Shown one piece after another: positions 1 through 8,039 of a DNA stretch of 64,000 nt. Made by a program: the position numbers and the translations under genes. The DNA comes from JAYYPW01 sp036128855. Its GTDB lineage: Bacteria > Pseudomonadota > Gammaproteobacteria > Comchoanobacterales > Comchoanobacteraceae. The stretch covers positions 1-64,000 of the forward strand of contig JAYYPW010000009.1 of the NCBI GenBank assembly GCA_036128855.1, given 5' to 3'. Numbering within the stretch: the stretch's first letter is position 1; every line of letters starts with the position of its first letter. Below the pieces are notes generated by a model, which was given only the letters and a program-made list of their open reading frames with translations, was not told the origin of the DNA and searched no databases.

Positions 1-62
1 TAGTATCCGTAATCAGAAAAAAACCTCAACAAAAACTACGAAAGTATGGCGATTTTGATAAC

Positions 63-635
63 CTACATCATGCCTAGGGTTAATTTTGCAGCAGAAGACA
101 TGTTATCTTTCGACCATGGTGGCTCAAAAACAAGCTCTACATCAACACTTACCACCTCTTCTAAAGCCATTATTTTTCTTTTTACTTCCTCTACAAGAAT
201 TGGTCCCATACCACATGCAGGCGCAGTTAGAGTCATAACCACGTGTACACGATATTTATCTACAACATCATCAGCTGGCATAGTTTGACAATGATACACT
301 AAGCCCAGCTCAACTATATTCACAGGTATCTCAGGATCATAACAGCGGCGCATTTGATGCCAACACTTATCCTCAAGCGCTGTATCAGGATCAAGTAGAA
401 TTGCATGCGCCTCTGCAGATTCAGCAGGTAAACCAAGAGCATCTCGGTCTTCCCCCATTATCATTACCAAGTTTCCTTGTACCTCTACTGTAAAGTTATC
501 CCCCAAAGCCTGTACAATACGCACACATGATCCTTGATTAAGCAGTAATGGATGGCCATGAGGAACTAATAACCCCTCACAATCTCGTTCAAGTACAATA
601 GTTTTTGATGAGTAGGGATTTCTATTATCTCGCAT
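63..635 (-). CDS. sufT: SufT-like Fe-S assembly protein (MIP18/DUF59 domain)
   Basis: Last gene of the suf cluster, 13 nt after sufA. The 190-aa product has a SufT N-terminal half (about residues 10-90, with the phrase LVPHGHPLLLNQG) followed by a MIP18/DUF59 domain (about 95-180) that contains the motif APACGMGP with its conserved cysteine. SufT proteins act in maturation of Fe-S proteins in the cytosol. Length is normal for the family and the ATG start is the only sensible one. Family assignment is from motif recognition and gene order; the precise step SufT serves is not fixed by sequence. Confidence 0.9.
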   Translation of the reverse strand: MRDNRNPYSSKTIVLERDCEGLLVPHGHPLLLNQGSCVRIVQALGDNFTVEVQGNLVMIMGEDRDALGLPAESAEAHAILLDPDTALEDKCWHQMRRCYDPEIPVNIVELGLVYHCQTMPADDVVDKYRVHVVMTLTAPACGMGPILVEEVKRKIMALEEVVSVDVELVFEPPWSKDNMSSAAKLTLGMM

Positions 636-648
636 TTATATTTATTAC

Positions 649-990
649 CTATTTTTCTTTTAACTCTACACTATCACCACATCCACACGCATCTGTCACA
701 TGAGGATTGATAAAAAAGGCTTTTGTCTCTAAGCCTTCAACCTTGTAATCAAGTACACTACCTGATAACAAGGAAATACTTGCAGTATCCACATAAAAAG
801 TTATTTCTTTGACTTTAAATACCTGCGACTTACTTGGTACTTCACATACTGGATCTAAAATGTACATATACCCAGCACACCCAGATTTTTTTAGACCTAA
901 ATGCACCCCAATGAAATCTGGGTTATGTCTTAAAACACGGTCTAGATGGAGTACGGCTTTCGGGGTTAATTGTAAAAAATTTCTATCCAT
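649..990 (-). CDS. sufA: A-type Fe-S carrier SufA/IscA (HesB family)
   Basis: Small A-type Fe-S carrier with the three diagnostic cysteines: one in KKSGCAGYMY and two in the C-terminal DACGCGDS. These bind a [2Fe-2S] or [4Fe-4S] cluster for delivery to apoproteins. I chose the ATG at 990 because it overlaps the sufU stop in an 8-nt ATGGATAG arrangement, the same kind of junction seen between sufS and sufU. An upstream in-frame ATG at 1038 would add 16 residues and overlap sufU by 56 nt. E. coli SufA has a comparable N-terminal extension, so the longer form is not excluded. Confidence 0.9.
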   Translation of the reverse strand: MDRNFLQLTPKAVLHLDRVLRHNPDFIGVHLGLKKSGCAGYMYILDPVCEVPSKSQVFKVKEITFYVDTASISLLSGSVLDYKVEGLETKAFFINPHVTDACGCGDSVELKEK

Positions 991-1456
991 GAGATATCGT
1001 TTCACTTGATTCAGTACTGACCTCTCCTGCCGCGCCATCTAAAGCACCCTGTAGTGCATGCCATGAACAAGTAGCACATTTAACACGCATAGGAAACTGC
1101 CTAACGCTTCCCATGATTTTCAACTTACCTACATTATGTGGACAAAGAGTTGTGGGTTTATCCGTAACAAAAGACTGATACCAATGAAAAATCTCTCGGG
1201 CAGTTTGTATCTCCATATTCTGCAGAGCTTCGGCCATTAAAGACGCAGATGCAATACTAATGGCACAACCTTTTCCAGTAAAGGAAAGGTCTGTAATAAT
1301 ACCATTTTTAGTCTTACAATAAATCTCAATCTGATCACCACAGAGCGGATTATAGCACGATTTATATAAAGGCAATTCCAAGTCTTTTTTGAAAAATCTG
1401 GGGTTACGACTATGATCAAGAATTATCTGTTGGTAAAGTTCACGTAAATCAGCCAT
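983..1456 (-). CDS. sufU: SufU/NifU-type Fe-S scaffold or sulfur-transfer protein
   Basis: IscU/SufU fold protein beginning MADLRELYQQIILDHSRNP, typical of SufU. Conserved cysteines appear in CYNPLCGD, GKGCAIS and KCATCSW, the usual metal/cluster-site positions, with a SufU-like insertion before the last pair. The product either accepts sulfur from SufS or scaffolds a cluster. The start at 1456 is chosen because ATGGCTGA overlaps the sufS stop by 8 nt, suggesting translational coupling; the frame is open upstream to 1486 but that part is inside sufS. No sufE is seen nearby, consistent with SufU as the sulfur acceptor. Confidence 0.9.
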   Translation of the reverse strand: MADLRELYQQIILDHSRNPRFFKKDLELPLYKSCYNPLCGDQIEIYCKTKNGIITDLSFTGKGCAISIASASLMAEALQNMEIQTAREIFHWYQSFVTDKPTTLCPHNVGKLKIMGSVRQFPMRVKCATCSWHALQGALDGAAGEVSTESSETISHG

Positions 1457-2690
1457 AAAAAGTCTTCTCCACCATATGTAATCCACGAGCTAATGCTTCC
1501 ATATCTTGCGCATCATTATATAATGCTAGAGACACCCTGGTGGTCGCAGCAACACCTAGATACTCCATCAAGGGCATACAACAGTGGTGTCCAGCACGAA
1601 CAGCAACACCTTCACTATCCATAATAGTTGCGATATCATGGGCATGAACGCCTTCATAAACAAAAGAAACCATGCCAATTTTACCTGGACTATGTCCAAA
1701 ACTTGTTACTTTAGGGTAAATAGAAAAGATATCCTCCATCTTGGTTAGCATATCTGCTTCATGACTTTGTATCTTTGTATAACCCGCATCTATCACATAT
1801 CTACATGCAGCCGCCATGGCTATCGCTCCGGATATATTTGGAGTCCCTGCTTCAAAACGTAAAGGGGGCAATGCGTAGGTTGATCTTTCAAAAGAGACAC
1901 GCTCGATCATACTACCCCCTGTTTGATATGGAGACATAGCAAGTAACAAATCATATGGCGCGTATAACACACCAATACCTGTTGGACCAAAAGTCTTGTG
2001 ACCACTAAAAGTATAGAAATCTACCCCAAGGTCATGAACATCTACTGGCATATGTGCTGTTGCCTGAGCTCCATCAATGAGAACTTTTGCCCCTACATTA
2101 TGACTAGCAGCCACAATATCTTTTACTGGATTCACTGTTCCTAGTACGTTAGAGATATGCGTTAATGCAACCATCTTAGTTTTTTCTGATAAAAAGCTAT
2201 GGAATACGGTCATGTCTAGCTCACCTTGAGCATCGATTGGTACAACTCGAATCAACAAATCCTTTTCTTTAGCCAAAGCTTGCCATGGTACGATATTAGC
2301 ATGATGTTCCATCACAGAAAGAATAATCTCATCTTTTGGTTTACAGTGTTCACGTAAATATGCTGAGGCAACAAGATTAATAGCTTCAGTAGCCCCACGA
2401 ACAAAAATAATCTCATCTGAACGCTTAGCACCAATAAAGTCTGCTATTTCACTTCTCGCAGACTCATATGCTAGAGTTGCACGTGCTGAAAGTTCATAAA
2501 CGCCTCGATGTACATTAGAGTTATCAAATTCATAATAGTGCTGAAGGGCTTTAATAACTTGAGTAGGTTTTTGTGTTGTTGCACCATTATCCAGGTAAGC
2601 AAGCTGTTTACCTGAAGAAGTAGGCTTATTTAATATTGGAAAGTCATCGCGCCACTGCAATGTAGATTCTTTAATTGCTAGTTTAGTCAT
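1449..2690 (-). CDS. sufS: Cysteine desulfurase SufS (class V aminotransferase fold)
   Basis: 413-aa PLP enzyme that takes sulfur from L-cysteine for Fe-S cluster assembly. The PLP lysine lies in SGHKTFGPTG and the catalytic persulfide cysteine in RAGHHCCMPLMEYLG, which is the group II (SufS/CsdA) signature. Length matches E. coli SufS (406 aa). It starts a transcription unit sufS-sufU-sufA-sufT with overlapping junctions and has its own promoter-like sequence just upstream. It is separated from sufBCD by two unrelated genes. Confidence 0.95.
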   Translation of the reverse strand: MTKLAIKESTLQWRDDFPILNKPTSSGKQLAYLDNGATTQKPTQVIKALQHYYEFDNSNVHRGVYELSARATLAYESARSEIADFIGAKRSDEIIFVRGATEAINLVASAYLREHCKPKDEIILSVMEHHANIVPWQALAKEKDLLIRVVPIDAQGELDMTVFHSFLSEKTKMVALTHISNVLGTVNPVKDIVAASHNVGAKVLIDGAQATAHMPVDVHDLGVDFYTFSGHKTFGPTGIGVLYAPYDLLLAMSPYQTGGSMIERVSFERSTYALPPLRFEAGTPNISGAIAMAAACRYVIDAGYTKIQSHEADMLTKMEDIFSIYPKVTSFGHSPGKIGMVSFVYEGVHAHDIATIMDSEGVAVRAGHHCCMPLMEYLGVAATTRVSLALYNDAQDMEALARGLHMVEKTFYG

Positions 2691-2716
2691 GTGATTTTAT
2701 TTAAGTCTCATAATAT

Positions 2717-2745
2717 ATTATACCATAATAGCACTCTGAGTTGAA
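2717..2745 (-). promoter_or_regulatory. Putative promoter of sufS-U-A-T
   Basis: On the minus strand the -10 is TATAAT (2717-2722) within GGTATAATATA, with a poor -35 TTCAAC (2740-2745) at 17 bp. A TTAGGTT element lies at 2744-2750. The same GGTATAATATA and TTAGGTT occur upstream of sufB. A weak -35 with a perfect -10 would fit activator-dependent transcription, but that is inference. Confidence 0.5.
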
Positions 2746-2776
2746 CCTAAAGCCTAACACTAAGGGAAAGCTTGGT

Positions 2777-2851
2777 GACAATATAGTCTATGCTACATTA
2801 TACAGCAGATTCACAAAAAACTATGCAAATGTTGTCGCCCACTATATTGTC
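2777..2851. repeat. 11-bp inverted repeat in the sufS upstream spacer
   Basis: GACAATATAGT at 2777-2787 is matched by its exact reverse complement ACTATATTGTC at 2841-2851, with 53 bp between. It lies in the spacer between the end of the 810-aa membrane protein gene and sufS. It has no U-run of a terminator. Function unknown; an 11-bp pairing could be chance. Confidence 0.4.
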
Positions 2852-2895
2852 TGCTAAATTATGCCCAAAATCCACCCCAAGGGCTAGAAGCGATA

Positions 2896-5328
2896 TTATT
2901 GATCCTGTCTACAGCGCCGCAGAGCTTCTTCGTCATCTACAAAACGCATACCTCGTATCTGCATATGATCTGCATTTGACTCACCCTCTTGATCAATCTC
3001 TCTAAACAAACGCCTTGGCGTAATGTTACCAGTCGGCATTACACTTCTTTCATGATCGTGCTGCGGTGGTGGTGTTGTATAACCATTCTGACCAACTCGA
3101 TCCCCATCGACATCATAGACAGCACTACCAGAATAAGTTGAATTAAGATTATTGTCTAACGATTGTGTTTGACTATGGGGCAATGCGGATATATCTGTAG
3201 TAACAGCTTCACTTTGCACAGTAGACTGGCTAGGTACTGGGTTAAAGACATCTATATCTGGGGCAAAGGGAGCACTTGGGGTTTTATATGTTGAACTATA
3301 GCCCCCACCAAAGGAGCCTGTATTATCATCGTCTAAATCCGGCGCTGAAGGGGGAGGAACAGAAGAGTTATCATGACATTCTTCTATTTGATTAGACATG
3401 CGTTGACCTGGATTACCCCCTAGAGAAGAGCCATTTGTAGAATCTTGGTTATTATTAGAAATTTCTAAAACCCCAGGATAGAAAAATCGAGGGATATCTT
3501 CACGAAATACTTGAATAGATCTAAACATCGCCATTACTTTCAGAAAAACTAAACTTAAAGAGATAGTATTGAAAGAAAAATGACAGAGATACCAAATTCC
3601 ATAAGGAGCACCCACCATCACCATACCAGCAATTGTACAACGATAGAGATTACTCATGTTGACACGCCTAGGAAAAAATTTATGCAAGATCAGAACACTC
3701 ATACTTGCTGTTAACAATCCAGCCCCAAGACCAAGTAATGCGCCTGCAATAACGTTTGTAATAACAATAGGAACCCAGGATATCACAGTGATATTCACAC
3801 CAACATTTCCCGCTATCCCTAACAACAATGCAGTACCCATCCATGCCCTAACTCCGTCAGGATCTGCTGCATAGCTATCAAACTTAATAAGCATATCTAC
3901 AACGTATTCAATAACATATACCGTTGAGAGAATCGATATACCAGCCATATAGACAGCAAGGGCTATAGACCAAACTGACTGAGTTGCTAGATATGGGAAT
4001 GTGAAGCAGAAACCATAAAGGACAAAAAACACAGATGAGTAAAGCATAGTCAGCAAAGAAAAAGCCCTTACTGCAGAAAGATTGTTTTTCTGTGCTGAAT
4101 CTTGTAAAAACTTATCAAACCAACGTACACCAACCACTAAAAGTACGGTGGCAACGTTGGCGATTACCATAAATAACAACCAGGTATTTTGCAAAGCGAA
4201 AAGAAATATAATTGGCACAAGAAAACATACAAAAGCAGTAGCCGGTGGTAAAAATAAGCATAGCAAAGCGAATCTACACCAGTTTACGAGTGAAACTTCT
4301 CGAAAGAGCGCATAAGTGCAAAGAGCAATAGCTGCAACTGCACCAATTATAAGGCCAATTTCAAAATAAAAAGGGAAAAGCGCATACATACCCAAATAAA
4401 ATGCAGTAAAAACCGATAAAGCAGCTGAAACACCAAAGCCAATTAAAATAGCAAGGTAACCCAATATTGGACCCATAACAGCTACAAGAGATGAATAGCG
4501 GAGAACCTCACTATCTTCGGGAGGATGTTTAAAGTATGACCAACCAAAACTCGCCGCAGTTGCCACCGTATACAACCAACCTGATACCGGAGCTGCATAG
4601 GATAGATATTGACTCAAGCCCCATGAAGCAAAGCAAGATAGAGTCACTAAAAAAGCATCCAAGTAACCTACTAGGTAATGTTCACGAATACTTCCCGGCA
4701 AATAGTCTTGTGTAAATGACCACATTGATCTCAACATAAAAAAGCACGGACCCAGTAAAATAAACGGCATAACCTGAAGTGGCGTTAAAGGTAAAATACT
4801 AACACCCTGCATCAGAGGCCAGTTTATTAAAGCACATACAAAAAACAGCGTTACACTCAAACCATGAACAATGCGCTTATTCAAGTGAGAAAGCGAGCGT
4901 GTATAAGCTTCTATATCTCCAGGCATTGAAACCACTTTAGAAGTTAAAGTACCCACTAAAGAGAGGATAATACCGCGCCAAAAACCGGAGTACGCAGCAG
5001 GAATACGCAAGAAATATGCTAAATAATACTGTATCCGCCCCATAACGTAATAGGTGAAATTCAGTAAGTTAGAGAAGAGACCGCGAATAGTTGAAAAAAT
5101 ACCAGATAAAATCGCCCAAAACTGACTAAGATCGTCTTTAACCATATTCCAAATGGTTGCCGTAGCACTTCGTATAAGAGCGAAACATCTGGATATAACA
5201 TAATTACAACCTTGGTAGATAGAATGCAAAATCCAAATGATAATCTTAATTGGCACAGAAAGGAACCACATCAACGATGAGGCCAAGTACTGTATAAAAT
5301 TCAGAGTTTTAATGAGGATGCTTGCCAT
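2896..5328 (-). CDS. 810-aa multi-pass inner-membrane protein with disordered Pro/Ser tail
   Basis: Not recognised. Residues about 1-600 carry more than a dozen hydrophobic segments, separated by short loops. Residues about 615-810 form a low-complexity polar tail rich in Ser, Pro, Asn and Asp. The tail contains PPPSAPDLD and TPSAPFAPD (two PSAP tetrapeptides, about residues 660 and 684) and a near-terminal motif NITPRRLFREID (about 768-779). A very similar motif ends the membrane protein encoded at 21180-22595. The gene sits between the lipoprotein gene and sufS, so it splits the suf cluster. Nothing visible ties it to Fe-S assembly. It could be a transporter-like or host-interface protein; no catalytic motif is seen. 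ATG at 5328 is the chosen start. Confidence 0.8.
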   Translation of the reverse strand: MASILIKTLNFIQYLASSLMWFLSVPIKIIIWILHSIYQGCNYVISRCFALIRSATATIWNMVKDDLSQFWAILSGIFSTIRGLFSNLLNFTYYVMGRIQYYLAYFLRIPAAYSGFWRGIILSLVGTLTSKVVSMPGDIEAYTRSLSHLNKRIVHGLSVTLFFVCALINWPLMQGVSILPLTPLQVMPFILLGPCFFMLRSMWSFTQDYLPGSIREHYLVGYLDAFLVTLSCFASWGLSQYLSYAAPVSGWLYTVATAASFGWSYFKHPPEDSEVLRYSSLVAVMGPILGYLAILIGFGVSAALSVFTAFYLGMYALFPFYFEIGLIIGAVAAIALCTYALFREVSLVNWCRFALLCLFLPPATAFVCFLVPIIFLFALQNTWLLFMVIANVATVLLVVGVRWFDKFLQDSAQKNNLSAVRAFSLLTMLYSSVFFVLYGFCFTFPYLATQSVWSIALAVYMAGISILSTVYVIEYVVDMLIKFDSYAADPDGVRAWMGTALLLGIAGNVGVNITVISWVPIVITNVIAGALLGLGAGLLTASMSVLILHKFFPRRVNMSNLYRCTIAGMVMVGAPYGIWYLCHFSFNTISLSLVFLKVMAMFRSIQVFREDIPRFFYPGVLEISNNNQDSTNGSSLGGNPGQRMSNQIEECHDNSSVPPPSAPDLDDDNTGSFGGGYSSTYKTPSAPFAPDIDVFNPVPSQSTVQSEAVTTDISALPHSQTQSLDNNLNSTYSGSAVYDVDGDRVGQNGYTTPPPQHDHERSVMPTGNITPRRLFREIDQEGESNADHMQIRGMRFVDDEEALRRCRQDQ

Positions 5329-5441
5329 AAATTAGGTTAAGGATAGTGAGAGATGTCGGCACCCACCATAAGTCTTACACACTTTAAGATGCTAACATAA
5401 ATAACTACTTTTTACAACTAAAAACAGTTGCTTATAAGACG

Positions 5442-5882
5442 TTATTTCAACTCACAGTCACTTCTACAACGTAGTTTATCTTCTTGTGCAGATTCAATAC
5501 ATAGTGTCTGATTTTTTTGACAAAAACCTAAGCGATGTAATCGAATTGGATCAATAATATCGTCTACATACGCTGTCCTTGCACCTGTTTTTACCACACC
5601 GGACTCCGAAAAACTGGACGCTATACCACCAGACCTAACTTCAAGCAAACAGGAGTTTCGATAATCTCCACACTGAATCACTGATTGATCAAAAAATCTA
5701 TTACAAGAATTCAAACAAGCATCTTTGGTAACCACCTCGTTTTTCACAGCCAAGTGCTTCTCACCACTAATCAGCTTTGATTTAGCTTCATAACCCTGGC
5801 TAGCTTCTTGTGAACAACCCACTAGCAATAAAATTGCCGCAAAACAAAAGGTATAGCGAAAAGTACAACAGGACCAAATCAT
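5442..5882 (-). CDS. Small cysteine-rich lipoprotein
   Basis: Hypothetical 146-aa protein. The N-terminus is a lipoprotein signal: a hydrophobic stretch then the lipobox LLVGC at about residue 23, so the mature protein should be anchored in a membrane facing the periplasm or surface. The mature part holds seven or so further cysteines in paired spacings (CLNSC, a Cys around ISQ/IQCGDYRNSC, LGFCQKNQTLC, LRCRSDC), suggesting disulfides. I use the ATG at 5882; the frame extends to a TTG at 5903. It lies between sufD and the 810-aa membrane protein and is not a known suf component. Confidence 0.75.
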   Translation of the reverse strand: MIWSCCTFRYTFCFAAILLLVGCSQEASQGYEAKSKLISGEKHLAVKNEVVTKDACLNSCNRFFDQSVIQCGDYRNSCLLEVRSGGIASSFSESGVVKTGARTAYVDDIIDPIRLHRLGFCQKNQTLCIESAQEDKLRCRSDCELK

Positions 5883-5955
5883 AATATGACAAGTTAAAGA
5901 CAAAACTTACTCTAAATCAAGCTACCAGAACTGTCAATCAGAAAGAATCACACAT

Positions 5956-7254
5956 CTACAGGGACTGCAAAAATCGAGACAATAGTGATTGAGCTAAATC
6001 ACGCAAGCACACATCATTGAAACATACTATCATACTCTGTAAAAAACCCTCCACCAGTAGCTTTTTCGCTGAGGAATCATTAAGCCCTCGAGAACGCAAA
6101 TAAAACAGTGCATCTTGGTCAATATGACCAACGGTCGCACCATGTGCACACTTCACGTCATCGGCATATATTTCAAGCTCTGGCTTAGTAACTGCCTGAG
6201 CTCTAGATGATAAAAGCAAACCACGACTAATTTGCCCCGCATCAGTTTGTTGTGCATCCTTGGCAACAAAAACTCTACCACAAAAACCGCTTAGGGCCTG
6301 ATCTGATACAACACTTTTTATAGTCTGCCTTGACGTCCCGTTTTTAGCGTGATGATTAACCTGAAGAGATGTATCTAATTGACCTGATTGAAAAGGCGCA
6401 GCCAATCCATACACGTGGGACTGTGCACCTTGATCACATAGGTTAACCTGAATATAAGCACGATATATACCATCACCTGAGACAAGCGCATTACGGCCAT
6501 AACATGCATCTCGACTACACGACACTACCACATGATCAAAAAAACTCTGTGTACTGAAAATATCACCAAGCACATCATGCTGTAGCATACCACCTACACC
6601 TTGCTGAATCACTGTATTTCGAAGTACGCACTGGCTAATACTACGAGCTGATTTAGAAAAAACTGGGGGATGCTCTACTAAATGAACATTTGCACCAGCA
6701 GATATCTTGATAGATGCATGTTCAGTATATAGACAATCATGTTCCTGTGTATAATATCTATATACATTCAAAGTAGTTTTTTTATCTATCTGACCTACAT
6801 CTAAAGAAAATGCTCGCCCTGCAAGAAAAAGCCCCAGCTTTGACATAATCTCATAGCGAGGCAATGTACATAGATAGCTTTTCCATGTCTTAAATTCAGC
6901 AGAAGATTGCACAACATTAAAATCAAAAGAGCGCAGATCTACATGTGCCGGCAAATTTGACAGCGCATCACTATAAACACCATCAACCATAACAACAGAA
7001 TACTTTTCTCTGTTATCTGCTGCTACCCACTCTGGGATAGCTTGTCTTAAAACAGTCGGTGATGAATACTGCTGATCAAAGAAAGACTTCATTTTTAAAA
7101 ACTGCCAACCCGGCGTTTTTCTCGTTGGGAGCCCTACATGTTTCAGTGCATCCAGACAACTATGTTGCAAAGGGCTTAGTTGTTGTTCATCATTGCTAGA
7201 GACATTACTTTTGCATAAATCTGATAAGTAAGAATTGATAGAAAAAGGCTGCAT
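5956..7254 (-). CDS. sufD: Fe-S cluster assembly protein SufD
   Basis: 432-aa partner of SufB and SufC in the SufBC2D scaffold complex. The C-terminal third shows the SufB/SufD family pattern: KCAHGATVGHIDQDALFYL, then LRSRGLNDSSAKKLLVEGF. The N-terminal half is divergent, as is usual in SufD. It follows sufC with a 10-nt gap, so it is presumably in the sufBCD operon. Length matches the family (E. coli SufD 423 aa). Confidence 0.95.
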   Translation of the reverse strand: MQPFSINSYLSDLCKSNVSSNDEQQLSPLQHSCLDALKHVGLPTRKTPGWQFLKMKSFFDQQYSSPTVLRQAIPEWVAADNREKYSVVMVDGVYSDALSNLPAHVDLRSFDFNVVQSSAEFKTWKSYLCTLPRYEIMSKLGLFLAGRAFSLDVGQIDKKTTLNVYRYYTQEHDCLYTEHASIKISAGANVHLVEHPPVFSKSARSISQCVLRNTVIQQGVGGMLQHDVLGDIFSTQSFFDHVVVSCSRDACYGRNALVSGDGIYRAYIQVNLCDQGAQSHVYGLAAPFQSGQLDTSLQVNHHAKNGTSRQTIKSVVSDQALSGFCGRVFVAKDAQQTDAGQISRGLLLSSRAQAVTKPELEIYADDVKCAHGATVGHIDQDALFYLRSRGLNDSSAKKLLVEGFLQSMIVCFNDVCLRDLAQSLLSRFLQSL

Positions 7255-7264
7255 AATACTTTAA

Positions 7265-8014
7265 CTATGATTGTTGTAACCAACCATAACCTTGTTGTTC
7301 AAGTTTCTTTGCCAGCTCTTGACCACCAGACTGCACCATCTTACCGGCGAGCATAATATGTACCTGGTCAGGTATGATATGGTTAAGTAAACGCTGATAA
7401 TGCGTCACTACAAGGAATGATCTTGTCTTATCACGCAAATGGTCTACCGCTTTACCCACCATTTGTAGTGCATCAATATCCAAGCCAGAATCTGTCTCAT
7501 CCAAAATGACAAGTTTCGGCTGCAATAGAAGCATTTGCAAAACTTCGCATCGCTTCTTTTCTCCACCAGAAAACCCGTCGTTTAATGGCCTTTCTAAAAA
7601 ACTATTAGGCAAACCTACCAGCTTACATGCGTGCTCAGCACGAGAGATAACCTCAAATGCATCAAGTAGGGTTTCTCCACGGATTTTACGCTGATGATTC
7701 ATAACAGTTTGCAAAAAATGTAATGTAGAAACACCTGGCAAACTAATGGGGTATTGAAAAGCCATAAAAACCCCTGCACAAGCACGCTCTTCCGGAGACA
7801 TAGCGAGCAAGTCTTGCCCCATAAACTCAATTGAGCCTGACTCCACGTTATAATCTGGATGCCCAGTTAACACATTAGAAAGTGTACTTTTTCCGGAGCC
7901 ATTCGGCCCCATGATGGCGTGCACTTCGCCTGCCTCCAGGTGCAAGTCAACTCCCTGTAAGATAGCATCGTTCTTTTCTTGTACTGAGGCACGAAGACTC
8001 TGAATTTTAATCAT
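7265..8014 (-). CDS. sufC: Fe-S assembly ATPase SufC
   Basis: ABC-type ATPase that drives the SufBCD scaffold. Visible motifs are Walker A GPNGSGKSTL, signature FSGGEKKR, Walker B LVILDETDSGLD and H-loop VVTHYQRLL, all in the SufC-specific form. I use the ATG at 8014, giving MIKIQSLRA, which sits 7 nt after a GGTGG ribosome-binding sequence and 25 nt after sufB. An upstream TTG at 8035 is less likely. Product about 249 aa, the normal size. Confidence 0.96.
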   Translation of the reverse strand: MIKIQSLRASVQEKNDAILQGVDLHLEAGEVHAIMGPNGSGKSTLSNVLTGHPDYNVESGSIEFMGQDLLAMSPEERACAGVFMAFQYPISLPGVSTLHFLQTVMNHQRKIRGETLLDAFEVISRAEHACKLVGLPNSFLERPLNDGFSGGEKKRCEVLQMLLLQPKLVILDETDSGLDIDALQMVGKAVDHLRDKTRSFLVVTHYQRLLNHIIPDQVHIMLAGKMVQSGGQELAKKLEQQGYGWLQQS

Positions 8015-8039
8015 AAAATAGCCACCAATGCGCAAATCA

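Noticed and set aside
2790..3005. 71-codon plus-strand frame at the end of the 810-aa gene
   Set aside because: Mostly antisense to a real gene, with no recognisable product.
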